54,854 nucleotides of DNA from NCBI GenBank assembly GCA_964620215.1, contig CAZUJE010000004.1, forward strand, positions 1-54,854. The letters are read 5' to 3'. This stretch comes from JAUSIF01 sp964620215 (GTDB taxonomy: Bacteria > Pseudomonadota > Alphaproteobacteria > Rhizobiales > Xanthobacteraceae). A program made the position numbers and the translations under genes. The notes under the pieces were generated by a model. It did not search any database. It saw only the letters and a list, made by a program, of their open reading frames with translations, and was not told the origin of the DNA. Positions 1-6,463 of the stretch are shown piece by piece. Each line of letters opens with the position of its first letter. Position 1 is the first letter of the stretch.

Positions 1-2
1 AC

Positions 3-779
3 AGTCTGGCCCGGCCGGGTGCGATCCTTGCGACCAACACTTCCTATCTCGATGTGAATGAGATCGCGGCGATTACCAAACGCCCGGAAGAAGTCATCGG
101 GCTGCACTTCTTCTCGCCCGCCAATGTGATGCGGCTGCTGGAAGTCGTGCGCGGAGCGAAGACCGCGCCCGATGTTTTGATGACGGGACTTGAGATCGCG
201 CGCATGATCGGAAAGCTGCCGATCGTCGCAGGCGTATGCGACGGCTTCATCGGTAACCGGATTTTTTCCGTTTACCGCCGGCATGCCGAATATCTGATGC
301 TGGACGGCGCATCGCCCGAACAAATCGACAAGGCGATGGAGAATTTCGGTTTCGCGATGGGGCCGTTCGCGGTTTCCGATCTCGCCGGTCTCGACATTGC
401 ATGGGCCATGCGGAAGCGCCGCGCGGCCACGCGCCATCCCGATGAGCGTTACGTGGAAGTCGCCGACCGGCTTTGCGAGCAAGGCTTTTTCGGGCGCAAG
501 ACCGGACGCGGCTGGTATGTTCATGAGAAGGGTGCGCGTCCGCTACCCAATCCCGAAGTTGTGAAATTCCTGGAAGCGGAGCGCACGGCGAAATCGATCA
601 AGCCGAGGCAGTTTTCGGAAGCGGAAATCGTGCGCCGCCTGATCGCCAGTATGGCGAATGAAGGGGCCAAGGTTCTTGCGGATGGCATAGCTCTACGCTC
701 ATCCGACATCGATCTTGTGTTCGTGAACGGCTACGGCTTCCCCGCCATCAAGGGCGGTCCAATGTATATCTTTCTGTAA
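3..779 (+). CDS. 3-hydroxyacyl-CoA dehydrogenase domain protein (FadB/FadJ-like), 5' partial and 3' truncated
   Basis: The frame is open from the window edge, so the start lies upstream. The visible 258 residues begin in the NAD-binding domain (ATNTSYL, then LHFFSPANVMRLLEVV). They continue through the first C-terminal 3-hydroxyacyl-CoA dehydrogenase domain (GFIGNRIFSVYRRHAEYL, GPFAVSDLAGLD) into a second one (ALRSSDIDLVFVNGYGFP). Family members oxidise L-3-hydroxyacyl-CoA with NAD in beta-oxidation, usually fused to an enoyl-CoA hydratase. After GGPM the family normally continues for several dozen residues. Here it reads YIFL and stops exactly where a dispersed repeat begins, so the 3' end looks cut off. 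The identity is firm; whether the product still folds is uncertain. Confidence 0.88.
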   Translation, partial: SLARPGAILATNTSYLDVNEIAAITKRPEEVIGLHFFSPANVMRLLEVVRGAKTAPDVLMTGLEIARMIGKLPIVAGVCDGFIGNRIFSVYRRHAEYLMLDGASPEQIDKAMENFGFAMGPFAVSDLAGLDIAWAMRKRRAATRHPDERYVEVADRLCEQGFFGRKTGRGWYVHEKGARPLPNPEVVKFLEAERTAKSIKPRQFSEAEIVRRLIASMANEGAKVLADGIALRSSDIDLVFVNGYGFPAIKGGPMYIFL

Positions 780-800
780 CGAAAACCTCATCCGGAGATC
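774..800 (+). repeat. Fragment of dispersed repeat (copy D)
   Basis: The stretch ctgtaacgaaaacctcatcc is nearly the same as the left edge of the repeat at 28,263 (ctgtaccgaaaacttcatcc) and the inverse of 5,612-5,630. It contains the stop codon of the truncated dehydrogenase gene, so the repeat or the rearrangement that brought it probably created that stop. No other repeat part is recognisable up to 892. Confidence 0.5.
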
Positions 801-892
801 ATTTTCTTAGTGCGATGATATGCGCTGCTCAATATTGCTGAATTACGTATCGCGTATCACGTTAAAGGAGGTTGGAAAACTAAAGCGTTACG

Positions 893-1909
893 CTAACGCC
901 ACTCCAAAACAATCTTTCCTCGTGCATTGCCGCTTTCGATAAACGTGTGAGCGCGCTTAAGATTGGAAGCGTTAACCGGCCCGAAGTTCTCATCGAGTGT
1001 TGTGCGAATATGCCCTGCATCCACGGAACAAGAGACATCGTTCAACAATTGACCCTGAGAAGCGATATCAGCAGTCTCGAACAAAGAACGGGTGAACATT
1101 AATTCCCAATGCACCGACACACTCTTTCGTTTGAAGGGCATTATGTTGAGCGCACCAGGGTCGTCGATCAACGCGAAGCGGCCTTGCGGCGAGATAAACT
1201 CGGCAATCTCGGAAAGATGTTTGTCAGTGTTGGTCGTCGAGAAAACATAGCCTGGAGCGCCGACGTCAAGCACGGCGATTTGTTTAGCTAATGGCTTTGA
1301 ATGATCTACGACGAAATGTGCGCCAAGGTCCGTCACCCACGACTGGGTTTCTGGGCGCGACGCTGTCGCGATCACCTTTACATCGGAGTATTTCCGAGCA
1401 AGCTGAATAGCGATTGATCCAACGCCGCCGGCGCCGCCGATAATGACGATCGCGCGCGCAGCGCCTGGTATCAGTGATCCCTTGACGTCGAGCCGATCAA
1501 AGAGTGTTTCCCACGCTGTAATGGCGGTGAGAGGAAGCGCTGCTGATTCGGCCCAGCTAAGAGTGTTTGGTTTCCGTCCGACAATGCGCTCATCAACCAA
1601 GTGGAATTCGGCATATGTGCCGGGTCTCGTAATTGAGCCGGCGTAATAAACTTCATCGCCAGGCTTAAACAGTTTTGAATCCGATCCGGTCTCGATCACC
1701 TTTCCAGAGGCATCCCACCCCAAAATCTTCCAGCTATCTCCTTCCGGCCGAGCACTCGCGCGCACCTTTGTATCGACAGGATTTACGGAAATAGCTTTGA
1801 CCTCAATCAATAGGTCCCGGCCTGACGGAACTGGTCGCGGCAATTCTATGTCGACAAGCGAATGCTCATCTGTAATTGGAAGGGGATTTTTGTATCCAAC
1901 GGCGCGCAT
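893..1909 (-). CDS. Zinc-type alcohol dehydrogenase-like / quinone oxidoreductase family protein
   Basis: This 338-residue protein is a medium-chain dehydrogenase/reductase. It has a GroES-like N-terminal half (VKAISVNPVDTKVR) and a Rossmann half with the nucleotide-binding turn IIGGAGGVGS at about 156-165. The structural and catalytic zinc cysteines of true alcohol dehydrogenases are not evident, which places it with the NADPH:quinone oxidoreductase-like branch that reduces quinones or enals. It is transcribed divergently from an HxlR regulator across about 100 bases. That arrangement is seen for HxlR regulators that sense electrophiles and switch on an adjacent oxidoreductase. The substrate is not known. 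Confidence 0.85.
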   Translation of the reverse strand: MRAVGYKNPLPITDEHSLVDIELPRPVPSGRDLLIEVKAISVNPVDTKVRASARPEGDSWKILGWDASGKVIETGSDSKLFKPGDEVYYAGSITRPGTYAEFHLVDERIVGRKPNTLSWAESAALPLTAITAWETLFDRLDVKGSLIPGAARAIVIIGGAGGVGSIAIQLARKYSDVKVIATASRPETQSWVTDLGAHFVVDHSKPLAKQIAVLDVGAPGYVFSTTNTDKHLSEIAEFISPQGRFALIDDPGALNIMPFKRKSVSVHWELMFTRSLFETADIASQGQLLNDVSCSVDAGHIRTTLDENFGPVNASNLKRAHTFIESGNARGKIVLEWR

Positions 1910-1981
1910 TCAATTCTCCTGCTGCTTTTGTTTTGCAACAGGTGAGCCTTCAGAGTATTATTGGCAAGAATGCACATAAAT

Positions 1982-1994
1982 TACACATAGTGTA
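1982..1994. promoter_or_regulatory. Candidate HxlR operator
   Basis: The inverted repeat tacac-ata-gtgta lies in the divergent gap between the oxidoreductase and the HxlR gene, 16 bases before the regulator start. It overlaps the likely -10 region that follows a TTGGCA at 1961-1966. HxlR-family proteins commonly bind TAC-N-GTA-type dyads, so this is a good candidate site for autoregulation and for control of the neighbour. Confidence 0.5.
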
Positions 1995-2010
1995 TAAAAG
2001 GATACTGTCT

Positions 2011-2370
2011 ATGCCACGCAAGCGTCATGATCGTTTCGATTGCAGTCCGGGATGTCCGGTGGAAGCCGCACTCGCAATGATCGGCGGAAAATGGAAAGGA
2101 GTGATCTTGTGGCATTTGTTACAAGGTACTCTTCGCTTCAATGAAATCCGCCGGCGCATACCAAACGTTACGCAGCGCATGCTCACTAACCAATTGCGTG
2201 AACTGGAGAACGACGGATTTCTCATCCGTACTGTTTATCCCGAGGTTCCGCCAAAAGTAGAATATAGTTTATCCAAACGCGGCCGGAGTTTGAAGCCGGT
2301 CATCCTCGCGCTCAAATCGTGGGGTGAAAGCAATATGGCTTCGCCAGTTGCTCACAAACCAGCAGCCTGA
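2011..2370 (+). CDS. HxlR-family transcriptional regulator
   Basis: The 119-residue product is a single winged-helix domain of HxlR type: CPVEAALAMIGGKWKGVILW near the N-terminus, then TQRMLTNQLRELENDGFL and a C-terminal YSLSKRGRSLKPVILAL. The ATG at 2011 is preferred over an in-frame start at 1876, because 1876 would run through the divergent promoter and begin inside the neighbouring gene. Cysteines 11 and 15 sit just before the helix-turn-helix, where redox- or quinone-sensing HxlR proteins carry their reactive cysteine. Together with the adjacent oxidoreductase this suggests electrophile-responsive control. The family call is firm; the inducer is inferred. Confidence 0.9.
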   Translation: MPRKRHDRFDCSPGCPVEAALAMIGGKWKGVILWHLLQGTLRFNEIRRRIPNVTQRMLTNQLRELENDGFLIRTVYPEVPPKVEYSLSKRGRSLKPVILALKSWGESNMASPVAHKPAA

Positions 2371-2386
2371 ATGCTCATCACTAACC

Positions 2387-4780
2387 TCAGGCAGAAAGAG
2401 CTTGCAGGTAACGGATTGGCCGCGCTGCCGTTAGAGAATTTGCTGCGGCGATGATTGAATTCGCATCAATGCCGTAGTGACGATACAAATCTTTTAGCGA
2501 ACCTGTCTGACCAAAGTGCTCGACTCCGAGCCCACGAACTTTGTGCCCTTTCACAGCTCCTATCCAAGAGAGCGTAGCGGGGTGGCCGTCCAGCACAGTC
2601 ACAAAGCCACAATGCGCGGGCAAACCTTCGAGAAGCCGCTCAATGTGTGACTTGGCCTGTGTTTGTCCACGCTCTCGGGCGCGTTGCGCAGCGGTCCATC
2701 CCGCGTTCAAGCGGTCAGCAGAAGTCACAGCCAACAATCCTACGTCACGGCGATCTTCGGCCATCAAACCGACGGCATCTATTGCCTCTGGTGCGACTGC
2801 GCCCATGTAAGCGACAATCGTTTCCGCATTCGGACCCGGCTTTCGAAGCCAATAGCCACCGTCGATAATGTCCTTTCGCAAAGTTTCATCAATAAAACGT
2901 TGCGGCTGCTCGATAGTACGCGTCGAAAGGCGGAGATAAACGGACCCACCTGTCTCGTCTCGAAGCCAGTTTTGTTCGGAAGAATCACCACTACCGTCCC
3001 TTTGAATGTAGCGGAGCGCGAAGTGCATGATCGCCGAAAGTTCATCGGTAAAAGCAGGTTCAAACGCCGCTAGTCCGTCCTGCGCCATGCCGATCAAAGG
3101 TTGGCTGATTGACTGATGGGCCCCGCCCTCCGGACCCAAAGTGATACCTGAGGGTGTTGCAACAACAATGAAACGGGCATCCTGATAACAGGCGTAGTTA
3201 AGCGCATCGAGACCTCGTGCGATAAATGGATCGTAGAGTGTTCCTATAGGGAGCAGTCGTTCGCCATTGATCGCGTGAGACAATCCCAGTGCGGAAAGGT
3301 TGATGAAAAGATTCATCTCCGCGATACCAAGTTCGAAGTGCTGACCGTTTGGAGAAAACTCCCAATTAAATGTTGAAGCAATCCGTTCGCTTTTGAACGT
3401 ATCTGCAAGCTTGGCGAGGGCGAACAGCCCACGGCGATTTACCCATCCACCCAGATTGGTGGAAACCGTAACGTCGGGTGAGGTTGTCACGATACGCGAA
3501 GCGTATTCGTCCTTCGCCTTGCCAATCTCATTCAGGATTGAACCGAACCCAGCTTGCGTCGAATTGGCCGCCTGTCTTGGGTTCGGAAAGTCTTGTGGTA
3601 TTTCAAAAGTCTCCGCTCGCTGTTGCTGTGGCCGTCGCGCGAAGGGAACTTTATCGAGAAACTCTTGCAGAAGTGACTCGGGGAGGCCTAAGCCTTCAAA
3701 CTTCTCCCATTCCATTCCTTTGCGGACGCCATTTTTCTCCTGGAATGCTTCCATTTGAGCAGGCGTCATGAGGCCGGCATGGTTATCCTTGTGACCAGCC
3801 ATCGGAAGGCCAAAGCCTTTGACTGTGTAGCAGATAAAGCAAACCGGTCGGTCGTGATCGATCGCATGAAACGCTTCACTTAGAGCGGGAAGATCGTGAC
3901 CACCGAGATTGCTCATCAATCGTGCGAGCTCTTCGTCGTTACGTCGATCTATCAACGCCGAAACAGGTCCCTGATCACCAATCTCATCCAGAAGCCGCTT
4001 TCTCCAGGCGGCGCCGCCTTGGAAAGTCAGAGCGGAATAGAGTTGATTGGGACAAGTATCAATCCAAGCACGTAACTTCTCCCCACCAGGCTCACGAAAG
4101 GCGGTTTCCTGCAGAGAGCCGTACTTTACGATTACGACTTCCCAACCAAAGTTTCGAAAAAGATTTTCGTACTTCTGCCAAAGACCCTCGCGCACGACAG
4201 CGTCAAGACTCTGGCGATTATAGTCGATCACCCACCAGCAGTTTCGAAGTCCGTGCTTCCAACCTTCGAGCATGGCTTCAAAAATATTTCCTTCATCTAG
4301 CTCGGCATCGCCAATGAGCGCGACCATTCTGCCTTCCGGCCGGTCTGTTCCCCAGCCGTGGCCTCGAACGTAATCCTGAGCGAGCGAAGAGAACAAAGTT
4401 TGAGCGACACCAAGTCCAACTGAGCCGGTAGAAAAGTCTACATCGTCGATATCTTTGGTACGCGAGGGATAGCTTTGCGCGCCCTTGTAGCCGCGAAAGT
4501 TTTCAAGCTTTTCCCGAGTTTGCTTTCCCAGAAGATATTGTATCGCGTGAAAAACCGGGGACGCGTGTGGTTTAACCGCAACTCGGTCTTGCGGCCTCAG
4601 CACGTCAAGATAGAGAGCTGTCATGATTGTCGCGAGGGAAGCCGACGAGGCTTGATGTCCTCCAACTTTTATTCCGTCGCTGTTTTCGCGAATGTGGTTC
4701 GCGTTGTGAATTGTCCAACTCGCAAGCCAGAGAATCTTCTTCTCTAGCTCGGCGAGAATTTCCAGGTGGGTTTGACTCAT
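2387..4780 (-). CDS. AceE-type homodimeric 2-oxoacid dehydrogenase E1 (transketolase-like), MdeB-like
   Basis: This 797-residue thiamine-diphosphate enzyme has GGHQASSASLATIMTALYLD at about 40-59 and the ThDP/Mg motif GDAELDEGN at 157-165, followed by WWVIDYNRQSLD. The pyrimidine and C-terminal domains follow. The order matches homodimeric pyruvate-dehydrogenase E1 (AceE) rather than transketolase or phosphoketolase, at slightly below AceE length. AceE proteins decarboxylate a 2-oxoacid and hand the acyl group to a lipoyl E2; no E2 or E3 gene is nearby. An Lrp-family gene is divergently placed upstream. The same pairing is known for MdeB/MdeR of Pseudomonas putida, where the E1 uses 2-oxobutyrate from methionine breakdown. 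That substrate is an inference here, as no methionine gamma-lyase gene is present. Confidence 0.8.
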   Translation of the reverse strand: MSQTHLEILAELEKKILWLASWTIHNANHIRENSDGIKVGGHQASSASLATIMTALYLDVLRPQDRVAVKPHASPVFHAIQYLLGKQTREKLENFRGYKGAQSYPSRTKDIDDVDFSTGSVGLGVAQTLFSSLAQDYVRGHGWGTDRPEGRMVALIGDAELDEGNIFEAMLEGWKHGLRNCWWVIDYNRQSLDAVVREGLWQKYENLFRNFGWEVVIVKYGSLQETAFREPGGEKLRAWIDTCPNQLYSALTFQGGAAWRKRLLDEIGDQGPVSALIDRRNDEELARLMSNLGGHDLPALSEAFHAIDHDRPVCFICYTVKGFGLPMAGHKDNHAGLMTPAQMEAFQEKNGVRKGMEWEKFEGLGLPESLLQEFLDKVPFARRPQQQRAETFEIPQDFPNPRQAANSTQAGFGSILNEIGKAKDEYASRIVTTSPDVTVSTNLGGWVNRRGLFALAKLADTFKSERIASTFNWEFSPNGQHFELGIAEMNLFINLSALGLSHAINGERLLPIGTLYDPFIARGLDALNYACYQDARFIVVATPSGITLGPEGGAHQSISQPLIGMAQDGLAAFEPAFTDELSAIMHFALRYIQRDGSGDSSEQNWLRDETGGSVYLRLSTRTIEQPQRFIDETLRKDIIDGGYWLRKPGPNAETIVAYMGAVAPEAIDAVGLMAEDRRDVGLLAVTSADRLNAGWTAAQRARERGQTQAKSHIERLLEGLPAHCGFVTVLDGHPATLSWIGAVKGHKVRGLGVEHFGQTGSLKDLYRHYGIDANSIIAAANSLTAARPIRYLQALSA

Positions 4781-4914
4781 GATTGGCCCCTACCAATAGG
4801 TCTGGTCTTGGAGCCAGTTTTTCACTATTGAGGCGGTGAATTTAGCTAAAGACGCTACGAAACTAGCAAAAGATAGGCATTATTCGCTATTATTGGCGAT
4901 TAAAGGGGTGAAAG

Positions 4915-5379
4915 ATGCCAAAATTATTGGACTCGCTAGATCGAAAAATCCTTTCGTTGTTGCAGCAGGACGGCCGGATGAGCGTTACGACTATCGCCGA
5001 GAGCATTGGTCTTTCCGCATCACCCTGTCTTCGTCGCATCAAAATGATGGAGAAAGCTGGCATCATTTCAAGATACGTCGCATTGCTCAATCAGCATGAA
5101 GTGGGTTTGCCAGTGAGCGTCTTCGTTTCGATAAAGTTGGAGAGCCAGAAAGAGCCGGCACTAGATAAGTTCAGTAAGGCTATCGCCAGATGGCCGGAGG
5201 TTCTTGAATGTTACCTCATGACAGGGCCTCGCGATTACTTGCTTAGAGTCGTCGTGGCCGACCTCCAAGCATACGAGGGGTTCGTGAAGGAAAAGCTCAC
5301 CAGATTGGATGGGATAGCTTCGATCGAGTCGAGCTTTGCCCTTGGTCAAGTCAAATACACGAACGTTCTGCCAATTTAA
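4915..5379 (+). CDS. Lrp/AsnC-family transcriptional regulator
   Basis: The 154-residue protein has the AsnC helix-turn-helix (LDRKILSLLQQDGRMSVTTI, then SASPCLRRIKMMEKAGII) and a C-terminal RAM ligand-binding domain ending EKLTRLDGIASIESSFALGQ. The length is typical. A strong ribosome binding site (aaaggggtg) precedes the ATG. It is divergent from the AceE-type E1 gene with a 134-base gap and probably controls it in response to an amino acid or 2-oxoacid, as MdeR does for mdeAB. Its final 27 bases plus 19 bases beyond the stop are duplicated at 13,823-13,868. Confidence 0.9.
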   Translation: MPKLLDSLDRKILSLLQQDGRMSVTTIAESIGLSASPCLRRIKMMEKAGIISRYVALLNQHEVGLPVSVFVSIKLESQKEPALDKFSKAIARWPEVLECYLMTGPRDYLLRVVVADLQAYEGFVKEKLTRLDGIASIESSFALGQVKYTNVLPI

Positions 5380-5398
5380 GATCCGGCTCGCTTAGCGA
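5353..5398 (+). repeat. lrp 3' end, left copy of a duplicated 46-bp segment
   Basis: The segment runs from the last codons of the Lrp gene through its stop and is repeated at 13,823-13,868 with 44 of 46 bases the same. This copy is the functional gene end. Confidence 0.85.
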
Positions 5399-5416
5399 AT
5401 ACGGGTTGGGGTCCAA

Positions 5417-5482
5417 GAGTTGTGGCCGGTACGGTGCAAGAAAGTTTTCCATTTCAAGACCTCCATATTTCAAGACCTCCAT
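5417..5482 (-). repeat. Copy of the doxX start region, with a 16-bp tandem duplication
   Basis: Bases 5417-5467 are identical to 13,656-13,706, which carry the first codons and the ribosome binding site of the DoxX gene on the reverse strand. Here the gene body is missing. The 16-bp unit atttcaagacctccat occurs twice in tandem (5451-5466 and 5467-5482). It is a decapitated remnant and not a gene. Confidence 0.85.
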
Positions 5483-5544
5483 AATGAGTCACGAAACATT
5501 ATCTTACTGTCCCTACCGCAAATCCAATCCGCCTCGCGAGCGAT

Positions 5545-5636
5545 CAGGAATCGAGAGGGGATTGTCCCTCAGGATCAGTGAATTTCGCGCCGCAAAATTG
5601 AAACCATCAGGGGATGAGGTTTTCGGTACACACAGG
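5545..5636 (-). repeat. Dispersed repeat, copy A (inverted, degenerate)
   Basis: Read on the reverse strand this contains tgtaccgaaaacctcatcc and, further on, gaaattcactgatcctgagg followed by gacaatcccc. These two blocks occur in the same order in copies B (13,712-13,822) and C (from 28,258). It is the most diverged of the three. Together with the two duplicated segments it accounts for most of the 393-base gap between the Lrp gene and the next CDS. Confidence 0.5.
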
Positions 5637-5713
5637 GCTTCATCATCAATATGTCCGGATTTGATTTCCGATAGGGACAAGAGTAATCTCCCTGCGACAA
5701 GAACAGGCTTATA

Positions 5714-5772
5714 ATAACAAGTAACAAGACGCCGAATTTATAGCGCAACGGCAACCGTCGTCGGAGAGCGCT
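5714..5772 (+). repeat. Duplicated leader, copy 1
   Basis: About 60 bases directly before the ATG at 5773 match, with about eight or nine differences and one indel, the 60 bases before the ATG at 6464 (shared ataacaagtaa, then aagacgccg, then atttatagcgcac-like text, ending gagcgctATG). The match stops near the start codons, so the repeat is a promoter/5'-untranslated leader and not a coding duplication. Confidence 0.8.
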
Positions 5773-6357
5773 ATGATTCTTGCACGTTCAATCGTGAACA
5801 TCATTACATTGCGCAATGCTTTGCTTGCTTTGGCAGCAATCCTGTCTGCCGCTGCCGCGCTGAACTCAACAAGGGTTGATGCTCAACAAGCAGCCGATAC
5901 CAATCAAGTGCTTCAAAACTGCATCACATTTAAAAATCTTGCTGATCAGCATGCAAGCCAGGCGGAAACCGTTCAGAAAATAATCACTGAAGAAGCAAAA
6001 CAATATTCCGGCGAAGAGGCGCACCGTTTTGTTCAAACCCGAAACAGGGCGGCCGATTCAGAATGGGAACTCGCCGGTCTCGCTCAAGAATCCTATCGTA
6101 AATGCATGAAGGATTATCTCGGGGCTGCTCAGGTACCGGTACAGCAAGCACCCGTGGCAACTCAAACACCCGCTCCGCCATCGGTGAGACAGCCTTTGGC
6201 CGCAACACAACTCGTTCCAGCACCTCAACCTGCCCAAATGCGTCAGCCTGTGGTGAGACAGCAGCCTGAGGCTGTCGTGCAGGGACCAGGCGTCGGTCTA
6301 ATTCCATTCGGTCTCGGTATCCTCGGTGCAGGACGTGTGATCCGGGAGAATCGATAA
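5773..6357 (+). CDS. Secreted Pro/Gln-rich hypothetical protein
   Basis: The 194-residue protein starts with a clear signal peptide (ALLALAAILSAAAALNSTRV, cleavage near VDAQQ). A helical region of about 90 residues with two cysteines (LQNCITFKNLADQ and YRKCMKDYLGAA) follows. The C-terminal part is low-complexity and rich in Pro, Gln and Val, and ends in a Gly-rich hydrophobic stretch GPGVGLIPFGLGILGAG. The start is fixed by the leader shared with the next gene and by the ggag just upstream. I recognise no family. It heads a pair of genes with the same leader, so the two are probably co-regulated envelope or periplasmic proteins. Confidence 0.75.
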   Translation: MILARSIVNIITLRNALLALAAILSAAAALNSTRVDAQQAADTNQVLQNCITFKNLADQHASQAETVQKIITEEAKQYSGEEAHRFVQTRNRAADSEWELAGLAQESYRKCMKDYLGAAQVPVQQAPVATQTPAPPSVRQPLAATQLVPAPQPAQMRQPVVRQQPEAVVQGPGVGLIPFGLGILGAGRVIRENR

Positions 6358-6403
6358 TGTAATCAAGCGGCACGCGCGAAAAACAATCGAACCAGCAGCA
6401 ATC

Positions 6404-6463
6404 ATAACAAGTAATAAGACGCCGGATTTATAGCGCACCCGCAATCGTCGTTTGGAGGGCGCT
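6404..6463 (+). repeat. Duplicated leader, copy 2
   Basis: This is the second copy of the 60-base leader at 5714-5772. It ends ggagggcgctATG and so supplies the ribosome binding site of the 811-residue secreted protein. Confidence 0.8.

Noticed and set aside
2387..4780. Phosphoketolase or transketolase identity for the 797-residue ThDP enzyme
   Set aside because: Motif order and the GGHQASSAS start fit AceE-type homodimeric E1 better; phosphoketolase motifs were not seen.
5406..5714. 102-residue forward frame
   Set aside because: It runs through the doxX-head copy and repeat copy A, so it is chance coding in duplicated non-coding DNA.
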